Assembly: GCA_030549335.1 (NCBI GenBank)
Contig: CM060188.1
Coordinates: forward strand, 43,675,696-43,739,695
Reading direction: 5' to 3'
DNA length: 64,000 nucleotides
DNA from: Pontederia crassipes
Lineage: Eukaryota; Streptophyta; Magnoliopsida; Commelinales; Pontederiaceae
Position numbers and translations under genes: made by a program. Each line of letters begins with the position of its first letter. Position 1 is the stretch's first letter. A model generated the notes under the pieces. The model had not been told where the DNA came from. It saw only the letters and a list, made by a program, of their open reading frames with translations, and made no database searches. This document shows positions 24,209-36,504 of this stretch, one piece after another.

Positions 24209-26184
24209 TGTAATGCCCCCAAATCGACCCTCGCCACGTGGCGAAGACCAACTTGAAGGCGCTACGGCATGCTATGACTTTGACTATAACATTGACCATA
24301 TCTCAGTCAAGAATCGAGACATGTCAGCGGAAGAAAAAAATAAAGAAAATGATAACTTAAATATGCGAAAGTCTAAAAGTGGCTATATCATTGCTGAGAA
24401 ATAAAATAAATTTTACATCATGAATCTAAAATGCGAAAGATAAATGAAAACTAGTAACACTCTAAAAAGCCTATGGTTTATGTGTCGTCCTATCGTCGGA
24501 GCTTCATCACCACACGCCTACTCCACCACGTCACTGATCTTGTCCTGTGAAAATCAGACACAGGGAAGGAAGTCCTCCCGTAAGCTTTACAGCCTAGTGG
24601 GAATCACATAATATATAATTCATGACATGAATATAATAATCAGCGGTAATTAATCATGCTTAACTTGAACGTGAAAAATAACATGTCAGTATCATGGATC
24701 ATAATAAGAATAAGATCATAGGATATCATGAATCAGGAGAGTAACATGATAGTTAATAAATTTGAACTTATAGCATACTTAAAAATCATGACAGTAACTT
24801 GACTTGACTTGAACATACTTCTTGATCTTGGTTATTAATTAACAATCAGGGTGACTTTAGGTGTCTTTAATTCTTGGAGTATGCCCAGCAAATGATACGG
24901 CCTTGTGCGGATCAATGGGTGATCAAACCATGACTAAGTGAGCGATCCTTATCTTGATGCACTTGGCTTGGACTGACAACCCATGATTAATCTTTCATCT
25001 GAACTTATTAATCACTTTTTACAACTTGTGGCTCTTTATTCTTGATTCAATAGATATGATAGGATCAATGGGAAATAAATCAATAAGAGAGTAGATCATG
25101 TAAATCAGTGAGGAATCTTTGTGAGGTCAGACAATAGGATCAATTATATATATAAGTAATATCTGGATAAAAAGAAAATAATTAATAAATATAATAAAAA
25201 GTTTTCTAGGGGAATCGGTCGAGGACCGATTGTCTGCGGGTCGGTCGACCGGTAGATTAAGTCGAGCCTAAATAGGTCGGTCGATCCGTTCCGTTGAACG
25301 GTCGACCTGTGGGTAAGGATCGATTGACCAATGATAGGGATCGGTCGACCGGTCGACATGTGCAGAAAGCGGCTGTATGCAAATTATCGGTCGACCAGTT
25401 ACCGATATGCATACGGGCCAGTCGACCGGTCGACGTCCAAAAAACTTGCAGAACCCTCGAATTTCGTAAATTCTTCGGTGAAATCTTGATCTAACCTAAT
25501 TACTATCCCTAGCAATCAATCACGCAATCAATAGGACAGAACAAAACAAACATTAATGCAATCAATTAACGAAATAAAAAATCAACCAAATTAACAAAAT
25601 CTTGAGCCATGAACTTCTTCTTTTCTTTTCATAACAATTAGGCATGGTTAAAACAAATTCAGAGGTCATGCAAGGTGATTTCAATTCACCCGCCTCCGTT
25701 CGCGATTAATTCGTCTTTCCGTTCGTCGAGAAAATCGATCCCGCCCCCCCCCCCCCCCCTGTTTCTTATGTTTTCTGCCTCGGTTCTCCTTCTTCTCTTT
25801 CGCTGCCTGCAATCCAATCGGTGCAGAGGGCGACGTAAGGAAAAGTGAAAGGATCAGATAGGGAGAGAGAGAGGAGTTCCTGCCTAACCTGACACCAAGA
25901 ACAACGACCGCATTGCTCCTGTTCTGCTCACGCACGAAGAAGAACGCGAGGGAGGCAGAAATAAGGAGAGGGTCATGAGTTTTTTGAGAGAAAAGGGGTT
26001 TAACCAACTTCTATTTTATCTTATATTAATCTCCCCTCCAAATCTGATTTAATGTGATCAGATTTTATCCCTTTCCTTTCCTTTCCTAACTTTGAATGAA
26101 ATTTGGATTTTTTTTTTATTATTTTCCCAGCCGTGTGTTTAAATTCTGATTTCTTTTTTTTTTATTTTTTAGTTGGTTGTTACA
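24209..26184 (-). repeat. 5' LTR of element A (1,976 bp)
   Basis: Matches 18227-20137 nearly line for line. A C-homopolymer of about 17 bases sits at 25743-25759 within it. Confidence 0.88.
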
Positions 26185-27099
26185 GCCTTACCAACTCCTC
26201 CTGAACGCAGATGAATCTGGTGGTCGGCGAGTGCTCGAGGGCAAGCTCGAGTCACTGAGAGGGGTGATCGATCGGGGATCACGAGGGCGTCTTGCGAGTT
26301 TGACGGCATATGCAAGTTTGATGGCACTAGAAGGCGAGCTCACGTAGATGCAAGCAGCGGCGAGGTGGAGGTCTCTCGCTAGGGCACAAACAATGTCGCC
26401 GGGAGGCACTACAAGAAATATGTCAAATAGCGACGCAGATTAGTAACTCAACGTGGTGACGCTAATTCGACGTCAATAGTGTCAAAATAGTGTCGCATTT
26501 GGGTCAATACAATGAGATGCCAAGTACCTTCCCATAGCGTCAAATTAGCGTTACAACAAGTCGGCGCTAAAATCGGCTTCATTGCGACGCTACTTCTCCA
26601 TTATTATCACATGCCAAAGCTAAAAAATGTGCGGTAGATATAAAGCTTTATTGACGTCGACAATATGAGACGCTAAATTAGCATCACCTTATTTGTGACA
26701 CTAAGTCGACGCAAGTTCAAGAGACGTGTTGGCGTTGGCAACTTTGGGACGTTTAATTAGCGTCATGATCAAGGCGGTGCTAAAGAGTCGCTGATATGAC
26801 GCTATTGTATTGCGTCGTTATTGTGTCGCCGATGTGATGCCAACTTAAATAGAAATTTATATATATGCCTATATTGATTTGTTAAATAGGTAATGTTAAT
26901 TTGTATGACGATATATCTTACTAATAAAATATTTTAATTAATAAATAGAAAGATTAAATATTGTATTATATATCTTTACCTACATATGTATGATATGTTA
27001 CATATACTATATATCATAACTACATGTGTTTCAGAAATATATATAAATACAAATACATATGTATATACATAGATACAAACATACATCTATAATTAAACA

Positions 27100-27185
27100 T
27101 AAATATGCACACACACACACATATATATATAGAAAAAAAAAGAAAGTTAACAATCTACTATACTTTATATATGTGTGTGTGTATA
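27100..27185. repeat. CA / TA / TG microsatellites
   Basis: CACACACACACACA followed by TATATATATA at 27107-27131 and TATATGTGTGTGTGTATA near 27167-27184. Confidence 0.8.
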
Positions 27186-27816
27186 ACATGACACATTTAA
27201 CTTACATACCAACATGTCAATATATTATACATACACAATATATGTATATATATATCATATCTTAATTATAGATATTTTTATATTCTTAATCATGGAATTA
27301 TGAGGGTTGAATTATTTTTCATGATTTTCTTACAAAAATTGAAATATAGTTATATAGTAAAAATTAATACAATTTAGTGCCACTCTAGAGATGCAATGGA
27401 GTCTCAATGACATCCAATTAGAATCACCAAGACACTTGACGCTACATCGGTGCAAATTGGTGTCTCTTTAGCGCCACAATCTCGATCAACCCTACGTTAA
27501 AACCACAACAATGTCGCTTTAGCTGCAGCCGACTGACGCTAAATTGACGTCTAAACAAAATGGTGTCATGTCGATGTTAATTAATCGTTATATAGTTTAG
27601 CCGCAATGAGAGCGCATCTTTAGTGTCGCAATGTTGAGACCCTATTATTAGAACTTATAGGATCACTCAAGATTTTTAATAATACCCCTAATGGTTGTTA
27701 ATTTACTTGCTTATCTCTTTTTTCAATTGAGGTATGTGATTTGATCCCCATAGCATTCAACTTAGAACTTTAATGGATCACAAAGCTTACACAACAAATA
27801 ATAAGACATATTTCAC

Positions 27817-27818
<2 letters not shown>

Positions 27819-27855
<37 letters not shown>

Positions 27856-27860
27856 ATGCG
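27819..27860 (+). repeat. TA then TG microsatellite
   Basis: TATATATATATATATA running into TGTGTGTGTGTGTGTGTGTG. Confidence 0.85.
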
Positions 27861-29013
27861 TGTATCCATATATTGATATAATTAGGTAATACTAAACTTA
27901 TAAACTTTTATTGATATAAACTTATAATATAAATCTATGTTGAATTAGGGGATATAATTTTCTTGATATTTTAATTAGAAAAAAAATTTGACGAAATGAC
28001 GTCACCTTAGCCTAGACTTAGCGTCATTGTTTTGCGACATTAATTTAGTGTCACCATAGCGTGCATCTACGAATTTCTTTTAATTTATTTGTGGGCGTCT
28101 CTATAGCGATGAGTTAGCATCGCAAACTATGGCGGTGCTAAGAACTTACCTTAAATCGATAAGTTCTTCCCTCTTTACTATTTTACTTTTCTCCGCTCGA
28201 CGCTACCTCTTTACCACTCTACATGGATTGCCACTGCCGCCGGCCTTGACGCGTACTTCTCCAACCGTCGTCTCAGGCCTTCTACTATGACCTCAACTAC
28301 CGTCGCCCTCCTCCTACTTCCCCGACATCGTCGGACCCCGATGTCACCCTCCAAACCTCCTCCGACCAGTCGTTGCCCGACCATGATGCCGGCCTCTGTC
28401 CCTCCTTTTCTTCCTCCTTTGACCCGATGTCATCGCCTCCGGCCTCCTCCTTTGACCCCAACTATCGCCACCCTCCTCCTGCTTCCCAATGTCGCCCTCC
28501 TCCTACTTCCCGATGCCGCTCGATCTCGACGTCGCCCTCTGATCCTCCTCCCACCCTGAAGCTGCCCAACCTCGACGTCGCCCTCCGATCCTCCTCCGAC
28601 TCTGACGCCACCACCGTCGTCCTCCGACATCATACTCGGACGTGGTCTCCGCCTTGGACATCCTACCCGGATGCGCCGTCGACGTTGTTGCTCCATTGAT
28701 ATGCCGGCCCATCTGCTCTGAGTTCATCCGTGGCACTTGAGCTCACGTTGGACAACATCAGGGGACCCATATCGGAGCAGCTAGCTCAGTCCCATCTTGC
28801 AGGCGATCCAGACCATGCTCCAGTCGCAAACTCAGTCCCCACGAGACTAAGGATCGACGAGTCGAATGTCAAGAATAACAATGACGACGATAATAATTTA
28901 GATAAAATCTTTTGTAACATTTTGATATGTATTATATCTTTGATATGATTTTGTTATGATGTGTGATATGATTTTGTTATCTTGTGATGTTTATTAGTTT
29001 TCATATGCATTAC

Positions 29014-30349
29014 TATCACGACCCCGATTTAAATCATAATTTAAACTGAGTTCGCGACTCATTACGAATGATCAAATAAAATTGAGAAAGATCATGAAAA
29101 CATGATGTATTTTTTTACATGCATAATAATAAAAATATCACAAAATAAATTACACAGTTTACGATGATCCTTCAGACAAATATTCCTTAAGTTTTACACT
29201 TCACAAAAATGGCATTTCCTTCTTACAAGTTACAAAATAACATATATATAACACACATAACAAACTCTCTAGACATCCTAACAAAAGGACGTGAGAGAAA
29301 CAACTTTCCTCAATATGTTTACATCAAAGGAGTTAAACTCTCTTGAGATTATGAGCTCGCACGATCTAGGAAGCTATACTGATATGAAAATTTTTAAAAA
29401 TAATAGAGTGAGCTAAAATAGCTCAGTAAGTTAATAACTCATAGCCTATGTGTTACCAACTAATCAATTCGAAGAAACATAAAAATATATATATGATAAC
29501 CATAATTAGAAAATAAGTACTTTCACATACTTAAAAGTTATATATACAACATTCTATTTAAAAACATCACACACAATTTGCAATCTTTATCATCTAAACA
29601 TATCAATCTATGCGAATGCAATACTTTCATATGAATGTATAGATCATCAACTGACTAGTTTGTATAGTCGATAATGGCTTCCAAAGGTGGTCCATACGGA
29701 TTCTAGAGGTGACTCCCACCCTCACGATGTAACACAGCTTCACACGACACTTAGCTCTTATCTCATCCCATTTCGAAGGAACAGATCAGAAATCAATATA
29801 TAACTTCCAAAGGTGGCACACACGAATTCTAGAGATGGTTCTCATTCTCACAGTGTAGCACTTAACTCCGTACGACACTTAGCTCCATCTTATCTCATCT
29901 CATTTCTAAGGAACAAAATGATGTATTAAATTCTAGAGGTGACTCCCATTATGATCAGCGATATAGCACTTAGCTCCAAACACCATACATGCATATACAT
30001 GATACAGACAGATGCAAATGCATGATTCATCATATATCAATTCTATCTCACATATTAGAAGATGAATCATATCGATTACTCATTCAAACATATTAGGATT
30101 GCATATTATAAAATCAACCCATAACATTTCACATATGTTTTTCAAATGCACCATCTATTGAATCGATCATTCAAAATATGATTTTCATATGAACTTGTCA
30201 AAATATTATTCAATACATATAACAATCAATGTCACACTAAATTCAAAAGAGATGAATACATAAAGTAGGAGAAACTAACTTACCTATTAGGGCTAACAAA
30301 AAGTTTTCATTTCCTTTTTCACTACTTTACTCTTATACTCCTGTAACAA
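29014..30349 (-). mobile_element. Probable solo or partial gypsy-type LTR
   Basis: It begins with a TATCACGACCCCG word (compare the TGTCACGACCC starts of related LTRs) and may end at CTGTAACA. The composition, with a GTGAGCTAAAATAGCTCAGTAAG word near 29407, resembles the LTRs of Tekay-type gypsy elements elsewhere in this window. It carries internal repeats of about 100 bp (29690-29770, 29800-29890), each with GGTGRCNC.., GAATTCTAGAG and CGACACTTAGCTC words. No matching 5-bp duplication was found at these edges, so limits are tentative. Broken. Confidence 0.4.
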
Positions 30350-30765
30350 TAATAATAAGAAGCACATTACTACTATGATCTGAACACAAGACTACCTCAC
30401 AAGAAACATAATTAATTGCAAAAGTACTTGGCCCTTAAGTATTTACTTTTATAATTAAATAACTATTTAACATAAGGATTGGCCTAATATTATGATAATT
30501 TGCATACATAGTAAATAAAAATTCATATATTCTTGTATGGATAATCAATTAGCATAATTCCAATTTTCATTAGTTCCATATTATAGAATCATTAATCTAC
30601 AAAAGTTTCAGATATTATTTCATTGGGATTTGTTATCAAGGAAAATCAAAATTCAGCCTAACTTTGATGATGTTTATGTGTTCTGCCGGATTGAGCAATC
30701 TTACTTTTATGATTTATATAAAATAGTGAACATTCCCTATTCTGATACTTTTAATTTTCACTACT

Positions 30766-31076
30766 TGACGTCACATTAGCGCCACATTAGCATCGTCAAC
30801 TTTAACGTCAACTTAGCGTCGCAAGCGAGATGCCTCACGACATCACTCTGACGCTATTATAGCATCGAAGGAACAGATAAAAAATCGATAGATGGTTTTC
30901 AGAGGTGGCCCATACGAATTCTAGATATGGTTCTCACTCTCACAATGTAACACTTAACTCCGTACGACACTTAACTCTATTTTATCTTCATCTCATTTTT
31001 AGGAAACAAAATAATTTAGTCATAATTAATCATAAGGATAATTTAGCAGCGGGAGGAAGAATAATAATTCACGGAA
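30766..31076. repeat. Patch of CACTA subterminal repeats joined to a copy of the adjacent LTR module
   Basis: 30766-30867 has GACGTCAC, TTAGCGTCG and GACGCTATTATAGC words as at 26.4-28.1 kb. From 30868 to about 31000 the text switches abruptly to the GAAGGAACAGAT ... CCGTACGACACTTA module found at 29770-29890. The junction marks one repeat inserted into or recombined with another. Confidence 0.5.
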
Positions 31077-31311
31077 ATGCATACTAAATTGTCAATGTTT
31101 CCTGAATTAAGTTCGGAGAAAAGTGAAAAAGATGGATACGTTTATTCCTTAAGAAAAGGAATAAAAAAAGGGGGTTGAAAGTGTGGTGAGACCTCGTGCC
31201 AAATGGCAAACTTTCCATGGTGATCTGCCATAAGCAAATACAGCTCATGACAGCCGAATACCTCTTCAGTCTTCTCACCGAGCTTTTCTTTTAATTCGAG
31301 CAAAAATAAAT

Positions 31312-31520
31312 AATTACATATTTGGATGAAATTACTTATATTAATAATAATTAATTAATTATGATACAATTAATTGACTCATTTTTTAGATAAAAAATAA
31401 GCATCCCTTTCCTATTTATTTATTACTTATAAATAAATTTGATATTTCCTTATCAGTAATATTTTAAGTTAAATTTTTTTAAACTAACTTATGAGTTACT
31501 TATAAATTTAACCAAATGTT
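31312..31520. mobile_element. Truncated Tourist-like MITE, family of 34610-35330
   Basis: Shares with that element the blocks TTACTTATATTAATAATAATTA, AAATAAGCATC, ATTTATTACTTATAA and GATATTTNCTTATCAGTA, in the same order. The left terminus is missing. Confidence 0.5.
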
Positions 31521-32039
31521 ATATCTAATTACTGGTGTTAAAATAAATTTGAATTTGATCAATTCAATGATTATTATTTTTAGTTGTTATTACTGGTCTA
31601 GTTTTTCTATTTATTGGTTTTACATCTTATGTCATTTGTTGGTGTTTTGTTATTTCTAATTTGAATTTTGTTATTTTTTAAAGTTTTTTTACATAATTTT
31701 AAAATATATTTTATAATAAAAATAATTTGACTTATTTAGAATCTCTCTCTCTCTACAAGTGTACTTTCGTAACAAAATGAATAACATCCAACGGATATAA
31801 CAAAATAAAAAAAAAACATCCATATAACAAACACCGAACAACCGGACCCGAAGTGGTTGCAATCCGCATATTAACCCTGAGCAATACTCCCAAATAAATA
31901 GGTAATATTTAATTAACACTATTTTTTCTCTTTAAGTGTGTAAAAAACCACTGATCAATCTGAAAAACTGATCTGATTTAAAAATTTGAACTGTAGAAAA
32001 GAATATAAAATAGGAATCTAATTAAAAAATTAAATATTT

Positions 32040-32082
<43 letters not shown>
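32040..32082 (+). repeat. AAT microsatellite
   Basis: About fourteen uninterrupted TAA units, about 320 bp downstream of the WNK gene stop codon. Confidence 0.95.
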
Positions 32083-32405
32083 GAGAGCAAACGATAGGCA
32101 AAAGAGATGTCAATTCTTCTCATTAGTCATTACGGCATACCCACGTCATTCAAAATCAAACATATGAAGTGGGGTAAATGCAAGAGCTAAAAAGATGTTA
32201 CAAACAAACAAACAAAAAAAAATAGACTGGTTGCTTTTCTTCAGATCAAGCAAGGCGAAGCATCACGTTAAGGTATTTACACTTGAATCCCTAAAACTAC
32301 TCTTCCCTGAATCAACCGGAAAAAAAATTGAACTGTATGGAATTCCATTACGCTCAGAGGTCGCCGGCGACGTTGAAGAATGCCATGGCTGCCGGAAGGC
32401 ACAGG

Positions 32406-33539
32406 CTACTGCTCGGCTTCGGCTTCGGCCTCGTCGCCAAGACCATCGAAGAATGGATCGCTGAGGAGCTCGGCGGCGGACGGCCTTTCCCGGGGCTTGC
32501 CGAGGCAGCGTTCGATGAAGGCCCTCACCTCCAGGTCCTTGACCTTGTTCATGGAATTCGGCCGCATTCCCCCCGCCACCTTGTAGTAGATCTTGGCGAT
32601 GCTGTCGCACTCCATGTAAGGAATCTCGAGGGTCACCATCTCGAGCACGCACATCCCGAAAGAGTAGATGTCCACCAGCTCGGTGTAGTCCTCCTCGTAC
32701 AGCTCCGGAGCCATGAACTCCGGCGTGCCCAGCACCGAGTGCGCGGCGTGGTTCCTCCCCACGATGGCAGCCATCCCCAAGTCTCCAATCTTCACCTGCG
32801 GGCGATCACAAGCAAATAGATGCCTTCGTTCTTATTAAACTTGGAAGCATCCATGCATAGTAGTAGATACCAAAAGAACCTCCTTTGTTTATTTTCTCCT
32901 TTGATTCCACAACGAGAGAATTTTGATTTGGAATCAAACGATTCTCGTGGTCGGGTGGCAGAATAAGGCATCAAAAGAACAATTAACTTGGGCGTCAGGG
33001 ATGAAGGGGAGGTATAGTTTCACTACCTGACCGACGTTCCCATTGATGAAGACGTTGGAGCAGTTGAGGTCGCGGTGGATGATGCAGGGTTCGTGGTTGT
33101 GGAGGTAGTGCAGGCCCTTCAGTATCTGCCGCGACCATTTCTTCAGGGCATTGATAGATACGTGGCGGTGCCGCTTGCGGTACTCCCTCAGGTCGCCGGA
33201 CGTGCACACTTCGGTGATGAAGTTGAGCGTCGTGCCGGTTTCCTCGCTGGTGGTCGTCCAGACGCTGTACAGGGCGATGATGTTGTCGTGCCGGAGCGAC
33301 CGGAGGAGTCGGACTTCGGAGTAGAGGCGGTCGACCATGGCGGGTTCTCCCTTCAAGGTGCGCAGCCGCACCTGGTTCCACGCCACCTCGATGCCTTCCT
33401 CCTGATCGAAGCCGCGGTAAACCTTCTTCACGGCTCCCGCGCCCAGCAGGTCGCTGTAGCGCCCGTAGCGTCCCGTCGGATCCATCTCCACGAACGGCTC
33501 CGCATCCTTGTCCGAAGGATCCAGCTTCACGCACGGCAT
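32406..33539 (-). CDS. WNK11: WNK-family serine/threonine kinase, short WNK11-like form
   Basis: Two exons, 33539-33027 and 32795-32406, with a 231-bp intron; donor CAG|GTAGTG and acceptor CGCAG|GTGAAG join codons in phase 0, giving 300 aa. The ATG at 33539 is the first in frame. Plant WNKs act in flowering time, osmotic and G-protein/RGS1-linked sugar signalling. The protein is a bare kinase domain: the P-loop GAGAVKK (33-39) provides Lys38, while the usual ATP-site lysine is Asn55 in VAWNQV, the with-no-lysine hallmark. Catalytic loop HRDLNCSN spans 155-162, DLG replaces DFG at 176-178, and the activation segment [10 protein letters not shown] is intact. HRDLN and the lack of a long C-terminal tail point to the Arabidopsis WNK10/WNK11 subgroup. 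Coding GC is high throughout. A GC-rich stretch at 34180-34390 probably holds the promoter-proximal 5'UTR. No damage seen. Confidence 0.93.
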
Positions 33540-34400
33540 CTTCTTCACGTTAATCGGCAAGGGAGAAGAGCGACCAAAACCCTAAACTTTCTGTAGGGTT
33601 TTATTCAACTCAGACCTAAATCGAAGGAAGAACAAGAATTCACGATCCGCATCAGATTCAAGAACAATCGCGCAAAGACCTCTGGATAATAATACCCTCG
33701 CGATCGGAACCGGACGGAGCGAGCGGCGAAGGGATCAGATGAAGACCAAAACAGAGGAGGTCACCAGGCAATACGATGTGATTGCTCCTTCCAGGTATCG
33801 ATTTGAAGATGCCATCATCAAGGCCCTTTTTAGCATCAAAGGTTTATAAGAACAAAACGAGACGATTTCAAATCCAAAGAATCCAAGAATAAAAAAAAAA
33901 AACCTTAGGCGATCCAAGATTCCCGGATGCGGGAAACAGAGTAGAAAACACGCAATATTGTGAAATTGCAAAATCACAGAGACGGTAGCAGAAGAGTTTG
34001 ATCTCCAGAAAGATCATAGGAAAAAAACGAGAACATGACTCAGGAGTTCAGGAAACAGGGTAAAAGAAAAGTCAAATTTAATCCAAAAGAAACGCGAAAA
34101 AAAAAACAAAAACAAACAATCGAAGAACAGGTCAAGCGAAAGAAATCTGCTACCAGAAGATTGAGAAAACACCAGTTAGGGGCTTTACATTAGGATCTCG
34201 AGAGCTGGGCGCCGCGGCGGAGCGAACGAGGAGCGATACCAACAGATCAAATTGCCCAACGAATCGGGAAAAAAAATGAAAAGGCGTCTCTTTTGGCGAG
34301 AGAGTGACAGCAGCGGGAGGTTAACGGCGCCCTCGGCGGGGTCTCTTTGTAGTAGGAGCCGGCGGCAAGTTAAGTTGTGCTCCTCTTCCATGTTTAACGC
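33540..34400 (-). promoter_or_regulatory. Probable 5' leader / promoter region of the WNK gene
   Basis: CT- and GC-rich tracts near 34190-34390 and A/T-rich, possibly intronic, sequence between 33700 and 34180. A 68-codon reading frame starting with ATG at 34391 would be an upstream ORF if transcription begins above it. Transcript limits cannot be set from sequence alone. Confidence 0.35.
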
Positions 34401-34609
34401 TTATCCAGTTACTTGGGAGAGGATCTATAGTTTTATTAAGTATTACTTTACTTCTGTTATATAGTTCAGTAAAAAAAACAAAATTGATTAATTTGACTTG
34501 CAAATTCAATCTGATTATTTGAACGAATAGGGGAAATTATTAAACTATTATAAACATATATTAATGCAATATGTAATGAGGTTTTCATTGTGATAGTAGG
34601 AATCATAAT

Positions 34610-35330
34610 TGTTAGAATCTTCCATGTTGTTTGATTTAGCTAATACAAAATAAATGATAAGTTGAAGTATTGATAAATAATTTAATAAGTGAAGTTGATT
34701 TTAAAAAATAAGTAATTACGCGTTTGATAATAAAATATTTATAAGTTATATTTTAATCAAATGATAAAAAGTTCTTAATATTATAATAGATGAAATATGT
34801 AAAAAAAACTTATGTATATTTTAAGGGTAAAATAGTATCTTTATTGATGAATTTATCAGTATTTTTTTCTTTCATAAAATAAGTTAGTCCTTAGAGTTAG
34901 GGCCCGTTTGGCTTAGTTGATACAAAATAATTGATAAGTTAAAGTGCTGATAAGTATTTTATTGACTAAAATTTATTTTTAAAAATAAGTAGTTATGCGT
35001 TTAGATAAAACTAATTATATTAATAATAATTAGTTAGTTATGAGATAAATAACTGATTTTTTTAGAAACAAAATAAGCACCTCTTCTCATGTTTATTTTT
35101 TTACTTATAAGTAGATTTGATATTTACTTATCAGTAGAATTTTTAAATTACCAAACGTTGAGATTTTTTAAATCAACTTATAAATGACTTATAAACTTAG
35201 CCAAACAACCCCTAAGTAATTAAAATAAGTGCTTATCAATATTTTTTCAATTATAAAAAAGTAAGGAATTTTTAAAATTACTTATATGTCATTTTGATTT
35301 ACTTATAAGATTAGTCAAACACCTCTAATA
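34610..35330. mobile_element. Tourist-like MITE (outer copy) split by a second copy
   Basis: The left part (about 34634-34896, TTGTTTGATTTAGCTAAT start) and the right part (about 35216-35330, AGATTAGTCAAACACCTC end) are two halves of one MITE. Between them lies a full copy of the same family at 34900-35212. Both carry AAATAAGTAATTA-like and TTATCAATATTTTT-like internal blocks. Confidence 0.6.
34900..35212. mobile_element. Tourist-like MITE (inner copy), 313 bp
   Basis: Termini GGGCCCGTTTGGCTTAGTT and AACTTAGCCAAACAACCCC form an imperfect inverted repeat of about 19 bp, bordered by TTA on the left and TAA on the right, the preferred PIF/Harbinger target trinucleotides but not identical in direct orientation. 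Non-coding. Confidence 0.65.
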
Positions 35331-36253
35331 ATATTTTATGATTTTTCGGATAGAAAATCGTGTTGATCCTATCTAAAGAATTTCGATGGATATTGATGTA
35401 AATTGATTTATTCGAATAAAAAATTTAAAAAAGACTTTAGGAAATTTTGATTTAATCCATATTAAATTATTCAACTCAAACATCTTCTAGTAATTCAATA
35501 TTATGTCATATATTTCATGTTATATTATTTTTATCAAAAAATAAATTTTATTGGTACACATATATATTATTCTTTAACTCTAATATCTTCTAGTAATTTA
35601 ATATTATTTTATATTTTAATGAAATATTTCACTTCTACAAAAATATTATTTTTTCATATTTTTTGGAATATTATATTGCATTTCACATTATATATATATA
35701 TATTACATTTAAAAATATGTGAATAAAATATTAAATGTCAAACTCATATATAAACATTTAATTATTTTATATTAAAATTTATTTTTATATTTATGAGGTA
35801 GGATCTTCTCCTCGTTTCCATTCTATAATTCTCAGAACCCCAAACAAACCAATGTTTTCAGTTCACAATAAGTAAAAACAAGTAAATAGATTTAAAGAAA
35901 TGTAGTTGATAAAAAATTTTGATATTGTTATCTTCATTGCCGTTATCACCTTGCCATATATTTATTTGCAAAATTTCAGGTGAAAATTTATACGTAGATT
36001 TAAATAAAAAATAAATCCTTTATCCTAAAAATTAAAACAAAATTTGTTGGTTAGTTCCAAACCATATTTCGGATAAAGCTTGACCAGGATTTTGTTGTAC
36101 TCTGTCATTGATTGACTTGCAATATCTAGGTTATGAACTGTTTATATATATGTTGTTTCTCCTGGATCTCTTGCTATTGGTCAACGACAAGATTATTTAA
36201 CTTGCCAATAAATTTATTAAATACTCAGATTTAACTCAAGAATATTAATATAT

Positions 36254-36504
36254 GGCACTGTTTCGTTAAGTTTATAAAGCACTTAGTTATTTTGAAAACT
36301 TTAAAATACGACTGATACAAATCTATTTTTCCCTAAAAAATAAACAAGGGAGGACTTCAATTAGTTATATCATAAGTAATTAGTTATTATTAATACAAGT
36401 AATTTTATCTAAATATGTAACTATTTATTTTTATAAATAAATTTTAGCCAATAAAACATTTATCAACATTCAACTTATCAAATATTTTATCAACCAAACG
36501 GTCC
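36254..36504. mobile_element. Tourist-like MITE, same family, with 3-bp TAT duplication
   Basis: It starts GGCACTGTTTCGTTAAG and ends CAACCAAACGGTCC, with TAT on both sides (36251-36253 and 36505-36507). Interior blocks match the 34.9 kb copy in reverse orientation. Confidence 0.6.

Larger units (their letters stand above)
18227..26184 (-). mobile_element. LTR retrotransposon A, Ty3/gypsy Tekay/Del-like, structurally complete but apparently non-coding
   Basis: Direct LTRs at 18227-20137 and 24209-26184, each TGTAA...TTACA on the plus strand, are flanked by a perfect 5-bp target duplication GCCTT (18222-18226 and 26185-26189). Reading on the minus strand, a primer site TGGTATCAGAGCC follows the 5' LTR at 24204-24192, matching initiator-Met tRNA use. 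The sequence abutting the 3' LTR, with a GAGGATGAATTTTC-type word and a purine-rich AAGGGGG tract, is like the pol-to-LTR junction of plant Tekay/Del elements. The roughly 4.07 kb interior shows no clear gag-pol domains; it is rich in ATCATC words and carries a short tandem array. It looks whole at its ends and is probably a helper-dependent (LARD-like) element. LTRs look very roughly 95% alike by eye, so it is fairly young. Confidence 0.88.
26407..28950. mobile_element. CACTA-like element, left end plus GC-rich block
   Basis: The segment opens with CACTACAAGAAATATG and is followed by dozens of GACGCTAA / AGCGTC / GCGTCG words, typical subterminal repeats, at 26430-26850, 27370-27650 and 27985-28145. 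From about 28200 to 28880 a GC-rich block has open frames made of Ser/Pro strings and an ending rich in Asn and Asp; these are not recognisable proteins and could be the decayed C-terminal part of a CACTA protein or captured sequence. No right terminus ending in CTTGTAGTG was found. A detached patch of the same subterminal words is at 30766-30867. Confidence 0.5.

Noticed and set aside
28287-28736. Overlapping Pro/Ser and Arg/Gly frames on both strands
   Set aside because: GC-rich low-complexity text within the CACTA-like region; no conserved domain and no consistent frame.
32328-32819. Plus-strand 163-codon frame, and a similar one at 33075-33596
   Set aside because: Antisense shadows of the two GC-rich WNK exons.
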